Assembly (NCBI GenBank): GCA_045629305.1
Contig: JAZQQZ010000019.1
Location: 72,050 to 136,049, forward strand
DNA length: 64,000 nt
Direction of reading: 5' to 3'
Origin: UBA1227 sp045629305
GTDB taxonomy: Bacteria > Bacillota > Clostridia > Oscillospirales > Acutalibacteraceae
The position numbers and the translations under genes are program-made. A model generated the notes under the pieces. It ran no database searches. It saw only the letters and a list, made by a program, of their open reading frames with translations, and was not told where the DNA came from. Position 1 is the first letter of the stretch, and each line of letters opens with the position of its first letter. Below are positions 50,128-58,024 of the stretch, piece after piece.

Positions 50128-50163
50128 AAAATGCTTGCACTTTATAAAGCATTTTGTTATTAT
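50128..50163 (+). promoter_or_regulatory. rplS promoter overlapping the terminator of the CAP gene
   Basis: TTGCAC (50135-50140) and TATTAT (50158-50163) have a 17-base spacer. The same bases contain the stem AAAATGCTT (50128-50136) and AAGCATTTT (50147-50155), followed by a T-rich run that can end the upstream transcript. The two signals share sequence. Confidence 0.7.
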
Positions 50164-50169
50164 TATTAA

Positions 50170-50262
50170 GCGTCTGAGCACGGCTCAGGCAACTTCCCGG
50201 ACGGTCCTCTGACACTGAATGTGTGTATGAACGTTCTGATTTTTAATTTGGAGGAAATAAAA
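50170..50262 (+). promoter_or_regulatory. Structured 5' leader of rplS (candidate L19 leader)
   Basis: The roughly 90-base untranslated leader contains CTGAGC-ACG-GCTCAG near 50174-50188 inside a possible outer CGTC/GACG stem, and a second small ACAC/GTGT hairpin. Ribosomal protein L19 autoregulatory leaders are known in Firmicutes. This region is in the right place but I could not test a match to the known model. Confidence 0.4.
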
Positions 50263-50604
50263 ATGGACGCACTTAAAATTATCACAGAGGGCCAGATTAA
50301 GCCAGAACAGACACAGTTCAATGTCGGTGATACAGTTAAAGTTCACGTAAACATCAAAGAGGGTAACCGTGAGAGAATTCAGACATTCGAGGGCACAGTT
50401 ATCGCAAAGCGTGGCAGCGGTGTATCTGAGACATTTACAGTTCGTCGTATTTCATACGGCGTAGGCGTAGAGAGAGTATTCCCTCTCAACTCACCAAACG
50501 TTGTTAAGATCGAAGTTACTCGTAGAGGTAAGGTTCGTAGAAGCAAGCTCTACTATCTTCGTGATCGTGTTGGTAAGGCTTCTAAGGTTAAAGAGAAAAT
50601 CTAA
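50263..50604 (+). CDS. rplS: 50S ribosomal protein L19
   Basis: This 113-residue ribosomal protein lies at the 30S-50S interface. Family signatures are FNVGDTVKVHVNIKEGNRE, QTFEGTVIAKRGSGVSETF, TVRRISYGVGVERVFPL and the C-terminal RRGKVRRSKLYYLRDRVGK. ATG 50263 follows GGAGGAAATAAAA and gives the normal length. It leads into the lepB-rbgA-rnhB gene series typical of Firmicutes but is separated from them by a terminator. Confidence 0.98.
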   Translation: MDALKIITEGQIKPEQTQFNVGDTVKVHVNIKEGNRERIQTFEGTVIAKRGSGVSETFTVRRISYGVGVERVFPLNSPNVVKIEVTRRGKVRRSKLYYLRDRVGKASKVKEKI

Positions 50605-50619
50605 CTTTATATGGCTTCA

Positions 50620-50649
50620 AGAGGGTGGCAAATGCCATCCTCTTTTTTC
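50620..50649 (+). terminator. Terminator after rplS
   Basis: AGAGGGTGGCA (50620-50630) pairs with TGCCATCCTCT (50633-50643) with one G-T pair, followed by TTTTT. Confidence 0.92.
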
Positions 50650-50726
50650 TTTATTTTTAATATTAATTGATTTTGTAACCTATTTGTAGTAAAATTAATG
50701 TTCACTATGGGAAAGGAGTGAGTCAA

Positions 50727-51296
50727 GTGACAGAATATGAAGGCGTAACTTTGAAAGATGATGAACGCATGAATAAACCTGCCATCAAAAGAGCGCTTTT
50801 CATATATGACATTGTGTCGGTTTTAGTCGGCGCCGTCGTTGCTGTCCTTGTTATCATTTGCCTTTTCTTTAGAGTATCCTCTGTGGTCGGCGCCTCGATG
50901 GAACCGACACTGTACGAGGGAGACCAACTCATTATTTCGCCATTTAAAAATTCGTATGCATATGGTGACATAGTGATAATTCACAGAGAGCACGAAGTCT
51001 CTCTCGTGAAAAGAATTATTGCCACGCCGGGCGATACGCTCGACATAGATTTTGAGACCGGCGTAGTCACATTGAACGGAGAGGTCTTAAAAGAGGATTA
51101 CATTGCGGAGCCAACATATTTGTCATATGAAGATGGTCCGAAATTCCCAATTACGATTCCTCAGGGCTACTACTTCGCTATGGGAGATAATAGAAATAAT
51201 TCGCTCGATTCAAGATCCGAATCAATCGGACTTATCAATGAGCAATATATACTTGGAAAGATGATTGTTGATTTAAGTAATAAGGAGGCAAAATAG
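50727..51296 (+). CDS. lepB: Type I signal peptidase
   Basis: This 189-residue membrane peptidase removes signal peptides from exported proteins. One N-terminal membrane helix (about 25-47) is followed by the catalytic serine in VVGASMEPTL, the lysine in VKRIIATPGD and the C-terminal box FAMGDNRNNSLDSR. The start is GTG 50727, eight bases after AAAGGAG; a GTG at 50718 is in frame but overlaps that site. It stands in tandem with a second signal peptidase gene starting immediately after its stop. Confidence 0.95.
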   Translation: MTEYEGVTLKDDERMNKPAIKRALFIYDIVSVLVGAVVAVLVIICLFFRVSSVVGASMEPTLYEGDQLIISPFKNSYAYGDIVIIHREHEVSLVKRIIATPGDTLDIDFETGVVTLNGEVLKEDYIAEPTYLSYEDGPKFPITIPQGYYFAMGDNRNNSLDSRSESIGLINEQYILGKMIVDLSNKEAK

Positions 51297-51845
51297 ATGG
51301 AAAGAGTAATTAGCATAATCTATGAAATCGTAAGCATACTCATTATGGCGACTATTATTCTCGCTATAATTTTCACTTTCTTTTTCCGTTTTGTAAGTGT
51401 TGTAGGAGATTCAATGAATCCTTCACTTGCCTCTGGAGATCTTACAGGAGTTTCACAGCTTGGCATGAACTATAAGCCAAATTATGGCGATGTGGTTGTC
51501 ATCTCAAGGCCAGGTGAACTTGATGAGAGCATCATCAAGAGAGTAATTGCAACAGAGGGTGAGACAATCAACATCGATTTCACATCAGGAAGAGTATTTC
51601 TTGATGGTAGTGAAATCGAGGAGGACTATATTGGCAATCCGACAACTAATGCATATGATATGGATTTCCCAATCACAGTACCTGAAGGATATTGTTTCGT
51701 TATGGGTGACAATAGACAGGGCTCACTTGATTCACGTTCAACTGTTGTAGGTCTTATCGACAACAGATCAATAATTGGAAAGGCAACTTTTGGAATTACG
51801 AATGACGGACTCGTATCACTTGACGTTTCACAGTACCTAGAATAA
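51297..51845 (+). CDS. lepB: Type I signal peptidase (second copy)
   Basis: This 182-residue paralogue of the upstream peptidase has one N-terminal helix (about 4-27). The catalytic serine is in VVGDSMNPSLASG, the lysine in IIKRVIATEGE and the C-terminal box is VMGDNRQGSLDSR. All catalytic residues are kept, so both copies are likely active, perhaps with different substrate preference. AAGGAGG precedes the ATG, which follows the first stop codon directly. Confidence 0.95.
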   Translation: MERVISIIYEIVSILIMATIILAIIFTFFFRFVSVVGDSMNPSLASGDLTGVSQLGMNYKPNYGDVVVISRPGELDESIIKRVIATEGETINIDFTSGRVFLDGSEIEEDYIGNPTTNAYDMDFPITVPEGYCFVMGDNRQGSLDSRSTVVGLIDNRSIIGKATFGITNDGLVSLDVSQYLE

Positions 51846-51855
51846 GGAGAACGAA

Positions 51856-52722
51856 ATGGCAGACATAGGAGATCAGGTTGTCCAGTGGTTTCCCGGCCAC
51901 ATGGCGAAGACCAGAAGAAAAATTAAAGAAAATTTACCGCTGGTCGATGCTGTAGTTGAGCTGGTGGATGCGAGGATTCCAGTGTCGAGTCGTAATCCAG
52001 AGCTTGATGAATTGACAAGCAGCAAGCCTCGCATCGTTCTGCTCAACAAATGCGATGTTGCGGATGCAAATGCGACAGCGCAGTGGATAAAGCATTTCGA
52101 AGCAGAGGGCGTGCATGCCTTGGCGGTTGACTGCAAGTCGGGCAAGGGGCTCGGAAAATTCGACGACATGGTAAAGACAGCCCTTGCCGACAAGATCGCA
52201 GCCAACGAGGAGCGCGGCATGCCTGGTAAGGCACTCCGTTTCATGGTTGTCGGTATTCCTAATACTGGCAAGTCAACTTTCATAAACAAGATGAGCGGTA
52301 GGAACCGCTTGAAGACGGCTGACAAGCCGGGCGTAACAAGAGCGAGCCAATGGGTTGCCTGTGGCAACGGCATCGAACTTCTTGACACCCCTGGTGTACT
52401 TTGGCCGAAGTTCGATGATCCACTCGTTGGCGACAGGCTCGCCTTCATTGGCTCGGTAAAGGATGAGATTCTTGACTCCGAGACAATTGCAGTAAGACTC
52501 ATCGAAGTTCTTAGAACAGACTATAAGGAGACACTTCTCCAGAGATATAAAATCAGTGAGGAGGATCTCGAACTTGAACCTTATGAGATCCTTGAGAAAA
52601 TCGGCGCTGCCCGTGGTATGAAAATCCGCGGTGGCGAGGTTGACACAGAGAGAGCTGCGGTAACGCTCCTTGATGAGTACCGTGGCGGTAAACTTGGAAG
52701 ACTCACTTTTGAGAGGCCGTAA
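51856..52722 (+). CDS. rbgA: Ribosome biogenesis GTPase RbgA (YlqF)
   Basis: This circularly permuted GTPase is needed for late assembly of the 50S subunit. In its 288 residues the G4 motif LLNKCDVAD comes before the G1 loop GIPNTGKSTFINKM and the G3 motif LLDTPGVLWP, the permuted order typical of YlqF. The N-terminal QWFPGHMAKTRRKIKE and a C-terminal helical RNA-binding domain (about 205-288) complete the family pattern. It is placed between lepB and rnhB as in Bacillus. Confidence 0.96.
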   Translation: MADIGDQVVQWFPGHMAKTRRKIKENLPLVDAVVELVDARIPVSSRNPELDELTSSKPRIVLLNKCDVADANATAQWIKHFEAEGVHALAVDCKSGKGLGKFDDMVKTALADKIAANEERGMPGKALRFMVVGIPNTGKSTFINKMSGRNRLKTADKPGVTRASQWVACGNGIELLDTPGVLWPKFDDPLVGDRLAFIGSVKDEILDSETIAVRLIEVLRTDYKETLLQRYKISEEDLELEPYEILEKIGAARGMKIRGGEVDTERAAVTLLDEYRGGKLGRLTFERP

Positions 52723-52723
52723 T

Positions 52724-53332
52724 ATGAGCACTACAACTCCCACATATGAATATGAGAAGGCAGCGCTCGATTCCGGTTATAAAGTTGTCTGTGGAATAGA
52801 TGAGGCAGGAAGAGGTCCTCTCGCGGGCCCAGTATTCGCAGCGGCAGTTGTACTGCCACTTGATTGCGAAATACCTGGCCTCAATGATTCTAAGAAACTC
52901 ACTGAGAAAAAGAGAGAGGCACTCTTCGATGTCGTAATTGAGAGGGCGATTGCATATAGCGTCGCATCAGCATCGGAGAAGGAGATTGATGAGATCAATA
53001 TCCTGAATGCCACCTATCTTGCAATGAAACGTGCATATGAGGGCCTCGGCATCACGCCGGATATGGCACTCATCGATGGCAACAGAAAGCCAGGGCTTTC
53101 CTGTGCAGAGGAAACAGTTGTAAAAGGCGATGCGAAATCAATGAGTATCGCAGCAGCATCTATTCTCGCGAAAGTTTCAAGGGACAGATATATGCTCGAG
53201 ATGGATAAACTGTTCCCTGAATATCAATTTGCAAAGCACAAGGGATATGGCACAGCACTTCATTATGAGATGATTAGGAATTTCGGACCATCTGAAATTC
53301 ACAGAAAGACTTTCCTAAAGAAAATGCATTAA
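52724..53332 (+). CDS. rnhB: Ribonuclease HII
   Basis: This enzyme removes RNA from RNA-DNA hybrids and misincorporated ribonucleotides from DNA. The 202-residue protein has the acidic active site in GIDEAGRGPLAGPV (D26, E27), LNDSKKLTEKKRE, the third aspartate in MALIDGNRKP and VKGDAKSMSIAAASILAKV. The ATG at 52724 follows the rbgA stop by one base; an opening from 52670 lies inside rbgA and is rejected. Confidence 0.96.
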   Translation: MSTTTPTYEYEKAALDSGYKVVCGIDEAGRGPLAGPVFAAAVVLPLDCEIPGLNDSKKLTEKKREALFDVVIERAIAYSVASASEKEIDEINILNATYLAMKRAYEGLGITPDMALIDGNRKPGLSCAEETVVKGDAKSMSIAAASILAKVSRDRYMLEMDKLFPEYQFAKHKGYGTALHYEMIRNFGPSEIHRKTFLKKMH

Positions 53333-53358
53333 TGGATTGGCTATCGTGGGAAGGCATT

Positions 53359-53724
53359 ATGAAAAAAGAAGGTCTTGGAGTCGACGGTGAGAACCTTGCC
53401 GCCGAATACCTAATATCCCACGGATATAAAATGATTGCTCGCAATTTCATCTCTCGTTTCGGTGAGATAGACATCATTGCGAAGCAAGGAAATTATCTCT
53501 GCTTTATCGAGGTTAAGACGAGAAAATCGAGACGAAATATTGCGAGCGGGTACGAGGCGGTATCACCTGCGAAGCAGAGAAAGATAATAAGTACCGCGAA
53601 CTATTTTCTCATCACCAATAGACATTATCTAAATTTGCAACCGCGCTTCGATTGCATAGAGGTCAATATCGATGAGAAAACTGGCAAAGTGAATATTGAT
53701 ATGCTGAAAGCAGCATTTGAATAA
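53359..53724 (+). CDS. YraN/UPF0102 family endonuclease-fold protein
   Basis: This 121-residue protein (from the chosen start) is of the UPF0102 family with a restriction-endonuclease-like fold. The conserved core is visible as GENLAAEYLISHGYKM, RNFISRFGEIDIIAKQ and CFIEVKTRKS, including the acidic and lysine residues typical of PD-(D/E)xK nucleases. Its cellular role is unknown; it is regularly linked to rnhB. ATG 53359 gives the family-typical N-terminus with GGGAAGG close upstream. ATG 53332 overlaps the rnhB stop and would add 9 residues by translational coupling, so either start is possible. Confidence 0.88.
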   Translation: MKKEGLGVDGENLAAEYLISHGYKMIARNFISRFGEIDIIAKQGNYLCFIEVKTRKSRRNIASGYEAVSPAKQRKIISTANYFLITNRHYLNLQPRFDCIEVNIDEKTGKVNIDMLKAAFE

Positions 53725-53733
53725 GGAGACAAT

Positions 53734-55212
53734 ATGTATTACACAAGCACAAGAAATAAGAACCTAAAGGTTACTTCATCAGAAGCTATCACAAAGGGCA
53801 TCTCAGAGGAGGGCGGCCTTTTCGTACCTTGCGAAATTCCTGCACTTTCTCCTGCCGACATCAAAGAGATGGTCGGCATGTCCTACAAGGAGCGTGCTAA
53901 GAAAGTTCTTGCGCTCTACCTTACTGACTTCACCAAAGATGAGATTGAATATTGCGTAGAGGGCGCTTATAAGGACGGCAAGTTCTCAAGCGAAAAGGTC
54001 GCTCCTCTTGTACCACTTGATGATAAGGCAAATATTCTTGAACTCTTCCTTGGCCCAACTTGTGCATTTAAGGATATGGCTCTCCAACTTCTTCCTTATC
54101 TTCTTACAACTGCTTCTAAGAGAGCAGCTCCAGACAAGGAGATTGTAATTCTTGTTGCTACATCAGGTGACACAGGTAAAGCGGCACTTGAGGGATTCAA
54201 AGATGTTCCTCATACTCGTATCCTTGTCTTCTATCCTGACCAGGGCGTAAGCGCAATGCAGAAACTTCAAATGCAGACCCAAGAGGGCGCAAATGTTGGT
54301 GTATGCGCAATCAAAGGAAACTTTGATGATGCTCAGACAGGTGTTAAGAAGATTTTCACAGATAAAGCAGTCGCAGAGAAACTCGCTGAGAACGGAATGA
54401 TGTTCTCATCAGCGAATTCAATTAACTGGGGCAGACTTGTTCCTCAGGTTGTATATTATTGCAGCGCATATTGCGATATGCTCGCTGCCGGCAAGCTCCA
54501 GATGGGCGAGCCTATGAACGTTGTAGTGCCGACAGGTAACTTCGGTAATATCCTCGCAGCTTATTACGCTAAGCTTATGGGTATTCCAATTAAGACACTT
54601 ATCTGTGCTTCCAACAGCAACAATGTTCTTACAGATTTCTTAAAGACTGGAACATATGATAGAAATAGGGATTTCTATCTCACAACCTCACCATCAATGG
54701 ATATCCTCATCTCATCCAACCTTGAGAGACTTCTTTTCCATCTCTCAGATGAGAATGACGAGGAGATCCGTGGATATATGAAGGATCTCACAGAGACTGG
54801 CAAGTATACAGTATCTGAAAAGATTATGTCTGGCATCAAGGAAAACTTCGCCGCTGGTTATTCAACTGAGGCGGAGGATGCGAAGACAATTAAAGAGACT
54901 TATGCGGCAGGTTATCTCCCAGATACCCACACCGCAGTTGCCATCGATGTATATAACAAATTGAAGGATGGCACGCCTACAGTTATTGCAGCTACAGCAT
55001 CACCTTACAAATTCCCGAAGAGTGTTCTCGCTGCAATCCTTGGAAAGGCACCAGAACTTGATGAGTTCGACATGACTGACGAGCTCGCTCGTGTAACTGG
55101 CACAGAGGTGCCTGCACCTCTTGCTGGTCTTAAGGGAAGAACAGTTCGTTTCACATCAGTATCAGAGATCTCTGATATGCAGCAGTGTGTATATGATATG
55201 TTAGGAGTTTAG
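53734..55212 (+). CDS. thrC: Threonine synthase
   Basis: This PLP enzyme converts O-phosphohomoserine to threonine. The 492-residue protein is the longer ThrC class. It shows MYYTSTRNKNLKVTSSEAI at the N-terminus, the PLP-lysine segment FLGPTCAFKDMALQLL, VATSGDTGKAALEGF and VVPTGNFGNILAAYYAK with the phosphate loop. The C-terminal GTEVPAPLAGLKGR is also typical. AAGGAG precedes the ATG. No hom or thrB gene is adjacent, and the gene sits in the yraN series with short spacing. Confidence 0.97.
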   Translation: MYYTSTRNKNLKVTSSEAITKGISEEGGLFVPCEIPALSPADIKEMVGMSYKERAKKVLALYLTDFTKDEIEYCVEGAYKDGKFSSEKVAPLVPLDDKANILELFLGPTCAFKDMALQLLPYLLTTASKRAAPDKEIVILVATSGDTGKAALEGFKDVPHTRILVFYPDQGVSAMQKLQMQTQEGANVGVCAIKGNFDDAQTGVKKIFTDKAVAEKLAENGMMFSSANSINWGRLVPQVVYYCSAYCDMLAAGKLQMGEPMNVVVPTGNFGNILAAYYAKLMGIPIKTLICASNSNNVLTDFLKTGTYDRNRDFYLTTSPSMDILISSNLERLLFHLSDENDEEIRGYMKDLTETGKYTVSEKIMSGIKENFAAGYSTEAEDAKTIKETYAAGYLPDTHTAVAIDVYNKLKDGTPTVIAATASPYKFPKSVLAAILGKAPELDEFDMTDELARVTGTEVPAPLAGLKGRTVRFTSVSEISDMQQCVYDMLGV

Positions 55213-55213
55213 T

Positions 55214-55909
55214 ATGGCCGTTTTCGCAATAGGCGATACGCACCTGTCACTTGGCGCCGATAAGCCGATGGATATCTTCGGCGGCTGGCAGGACTATCAG
55301 GATCGCCTCTTGAAAAATTGGACAAAATTGGTCACACCGGAGGATACAGTTGTAATTCCGGGTGACATCTCATGGGCTCTTAATCTCGAGAATACGCTCG
55401 AGGATTTCAAATTCCTCGATGCACTTCCGGGAACTAAGATTATTGGCAAAGGAAACCATGATTATTGGTGGGAGACACTCACTAAGATGAATGCTTTTCT
55501 TTCGGAGAATAATCTTACAACGATCAAGTTCCTCTTTAACAACGCATATGAAGTGGATGATATTGCAATATGCGGATCAAGAGGCTGGTTCTTCGACGAT
55601 GACAGTGATTCATCGGAGAAGATTATCAACCGCGAATGCGGACGCCTAAAGGCGTCGATTGACGCGGCAGTTGCCACTGGCAAATGCCCAGTCGCATTTC
55701 TTCATTATCCGCCGATATCCGGCGACAAAATCTGCGAACCGATCATGCAGGTCCTAATGGATTCCGGCATAAAGAAATGCTACTATGCGCATCTTCACGG
55801 TGCGTCAATCGGATACGCATTTCGCGGCACTTACGAGGGGATTAAATTTGACTTGATCTCCGCAGATTCTTTGGAGTTCACCCCAAAGTTTATAGAGAGT
55901 AATTTGTAG
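55214..55909 (+). CDS. Metallophosphoesterase
   Basis: This 231-residue calcineurin-like phosphoesterase has the full metal site in order: FAIGDTHLS (DxH), IPGDISWA (GD), GKGNHDYWW (GNHD), AFLHYPP and YYAHLHGASIG (GHxH-like). It has no signal peptide, so it is cytoplasmic. The substrate is unknown; related proteins hydrolyse phosphomonoesters or diesters. It begins one base after the thrC stop. Confidence 0.92.
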   Translation: MAVFAIGDTHLSLGADKPMDIFGGWQDYQDRLLKNWTKLVTPEDTVVIPGDISWALNLENTLEDFKFLDALPGTKIIGKGNHDYWWETLTKMNAFLSENNLTTIKFLFNNAYEVDDIAICGSRGWFFDDDSDSSEKIINRECGRLKASIDAAVATGKCPVAFLHYPPISGDKICEPIMQVLMDSGIKKCYYAHLHGASIGYAFRGTYEGIKFDLISADSLEFTPKFIESNL

Positions 55910-55930
55910 TAGAATTTGAATACAAGTTTT

Positions 55931-55961
55931 GCTATAATATATTGGCTTTTAGAGACCAATA
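55931..55961 (+). promoter_or_regulatory. Extended -10 promoter and 5' stem-loop of tig
   Basis: TGCTATAAT (TG at 55930-55931, TATAAT at 55933-55938) is an extended -10 element with no good -35 at 17 bases. TATTGG (55940-55945) and CCAATA (55956-55961) form a small inverted repeat at the predicted 5' end of the message. Confidence 0.65.
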
Positions 55962-55989
55962 AATAGATTTTAGAAGGAGAGGCTTATTT

Positions 55990-57390
55990 ATGAGCTTAAA
56001 ATCAGCAAAGAAAGTAGAGGCAAACGTACACGAGCTTGAAATCGTTGTAGATGCCGCTGCTTGGGCAGATGCCAATGACAAGGCATACGAGAAAGTTAAG
56101 AAATCTATCCAGGTTCCTGGCTTCCGTAAGGGCAAGGCAACAAAGGGTATGATTATCAAGTACTATGGTGAAGAAGTATTCTACAATGATGCTTTCGAAC
56201 TTATCTATCCAGACACAGTTGAGGCTGCTGTAAATGAAGCAGGTCTTGAACTTGTAGATTCACCATATGACATCGACTTCAAAGACGTTGGTAAGAACGG
56301 TATCACTTTCACAGTAAAGTGCGTTGTAAAGCCAGAGATTGAAATCGGCAAGTATAAAGGACTTAAAGTTAAGAAGCCAAGCACAACAGTTTCTGCTAAG
56401 GAAGTTGACGAGGAAATCGAGCAGATGCGTGAGCGTTCAGCTCGTCTTGTTGAAGTTGACCGCAAGGTTAAGAAGGGCGACCTTACAACAATTGACTTCG
56501 TTGGTTCTGTTGACGGCGTAGAATTCCAGGGCGGCAACGCTGAGGAATACGAACTTGAAATTGGTTCAGGTTCATTCATCCCAGGTTTCGAAGATCAGAT
56601 CATCGGCCACAAAGCTGGCGAAGAGTTTGATATAAATGTTAAGTTCCCAGAGGATTACGGCTCAGAGGAACTTGCAGGCAAGGATGCAAAATTTGCAATC
56701 AAGCTTCACAATGTAAAAGAGAAGGAACTCCCAGAACTCGACGATGAGTTCGCAAAGGATGTTTCTGAATTTGATACACTTAAGGAACTCAAGGCAGAGA
56801 CAAAGAAGAGCCTTGAGGCTCAGAAGAAGGATCAGGCAGAGCAGGAAGTTGAGCAGGATCTCGCTGATCAGCTCGCAGGTCTTGTAAAGGGCGAAATTCC
56901 TGAGGTTATGTATGAGCGCGCAATCGACGACTCAATTCAGCAGTTCGGTTATCAGCTTCAGCAGGCCGGCATGGATCCAGAACTCTACATGCAGTACACA
57001 GGTATGACACCTGAATCAATGCGTGAGCAGTTTAGAGATCGTGCAGAGACACAGGTTAAGTGCACACTTGCACTTGAGAAGATTGCTGAGCTCGAGAAGA
57101 TCGAGATCAAAGATGCTGATGTTGACGCTCGTTTCGAAGAGATTGCTAAGACATATGAAGTTGAGGTTGACCTCGTTAAGAGCTCATTCCCAGTTGAGGA
57201 AGTTCGCGCTGACCTCAAGAAGGCTAAGGCTCTTGAAGTTGTTAAGGCAGCAGCTAAGGATGGCGCTGCAGAGAAGAAACCAGCAGCAGAGAAGAAAGCT
57301 CCTGCAGAGAAGAAGCCGGCAGCAGAGAAGAAAGCTCCTGCAAAGAAGGCTCCTGCAAAGAAACCAGCTGCTAAGAAGGCAGACAAATAA
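55990..57390 (+). CDS. tig: Trigger factor, with Lys/Ala/Pro repeat tail
   Basis: This ribosome-associated chaperone and peptidyl-prolyl isomerase has 466 residues. The N-terminal ribosome-binding domain has the signature region VPGFRKGKATKGMI (usual GFRxGKxP). The FKBP domain (about 155-240) contains KKGDLTTIDFVGSVDGVEF and GSGSFIPGFEDQIIG. The helical substrate-binding C-domain runs to about 420. The last 42 residues (425-466) are a low-complexity tail of repeated AAEKK, APAEKK and APAKK units, strongly basic and histone H1-like, not part of the usual trigger factor. AGGAGAGG precedes the ATG. It heads the tig-clpP-clpX-lon-engB series. Confidence 0.96.
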   Translation: MSLKSAKKVEANVHELEIVVDAAAWADANDKAYEKVKKSIQVPGFRKGKATKGMIIKYYGEEVFYNDAFELIYPDTVEAAVNEAGLELVDSPYDIDFKDVGKNGITFTVKCVVKPEIEIGKYKGLKVKKPSTTVSAKEVDEEIEQMRERSARLVEVDRKVKKGDLTTIDFVGSVDGVEFQGGNAEEYELEIGSGSFIPGFEDQIIGHKAGEEFDINVKFPEDYGSEELAGKDAKFAIKLHNVKEKELPELDDEFAKDVSEFDTLKELKAETKKSLEAQKKDQAEQEVEQDLADQLAGLVKGEIPEVMYERAIDDSIQQFGYQLQQAGMDPELYMQYTGMTPESMREQFRDRAETQVKCTLALEKIAELEKIEIKDADVDARFEEIAKTYEVEVDLVKSSFPVEEVRADLKKAKALEVVKAAAKDGAAEKKPAAEKKAPAEKKPAAEKKAPAKKAPAKKPAAKKADK

Positions 57391-57416
57391 TTTCTCCAAT
57401 GTAAGGAGGTTTACAT

Positions 57417-58010
57417 ATGGCACTTGTACCTTATGTTATTGAACAGACAAATAGAGGAGAGCGTCAGTATGACATCTTCTCACGTTTGCTCGAAGATAGA
57501 ATTATCGTTTTATCAGACCAGGTAAATGATCAGACTGCATCACTTGTTGTAGCTCAGCTCCTTTACCTTGAATCACAGGATTCAGAAAAAGACATCAGTC
57601 TTTACATCAATAGCCCAGGCGGATCTATCTCATCCGGCTTCGCTATCTATGACACAATGAATTACATCAAGTGTGATGTATCAACAATCTGCGTAGGTAT
57701 GGCAGCATCTATGGGTGCTTTCCTTCTTTCAGCAGGTGCTAAGGGTAAGCGTTTCGCTCTTCCTAATTCTGAGATTCTTATTCATCAGCCACTTATCGGC
57801 GGTGATATTGGACTTCAGGGTCAGGCAACAGAGATTAAGATTCACGCTGACCATTTGGTACGCACACGTGAGAACCTTAATAAAATTCTTGCTGAGAATA
57901 CTGGCAAGTCAATTGAGCAGATTGCTATCGATACAGAGCGTGACAACTATATGTCAGCTGAAGAGGCACTCGAGTACGGCTTGATTGATAAGGTTATTTC
58001 TAAGAGATAA
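57417..58010 (+). CDS. clpP: ATP-dependent Clp protease proteolytic subunit
   Basis: This 197-residue serine protease assembles into a 14-mer chamber and works with ClpX (encoded next) or ClpC/ClpA partners. The catalytic triad is visible: S98 in GMAASMGAFLLSAG, H123 in ILIHQPLIGG and D172 in IDTERDNYMS. SPGGSISSGFAIYDTM is the handle-adjacent loop. There is no propeptide beyond a short N-terminus. AAGGAGG precedes the ATG. It is 26 bases after tig and 14 before clpX. Confidence 0.98.
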   Translation: MALVPYVIEQTNRGERQYDIFSRLLEDRIIVLSDQVNDQTASLVVAQLLYLESQDSEKDISLYINSPGGSISSGFAIYDTMNYIKCDVSTICVGMAASMGAFLLSAGAKGKRFALPNSEILIHQPLIGGDIGLQGQATEIKIHADHLVRTRENLNKILAENTGKSIEQIAIDTERDNYMSAEEALEYGLIDKVISKR

Positions 58011-58024
58011 AGAGGTGGTACCGG

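Noticed and set aside
57184..57423. Low-complexity ORFs opposite and in alternative frames of the trigger factor tail
   Set aside because: They are shadows of the repeated Lys/Ala codons.
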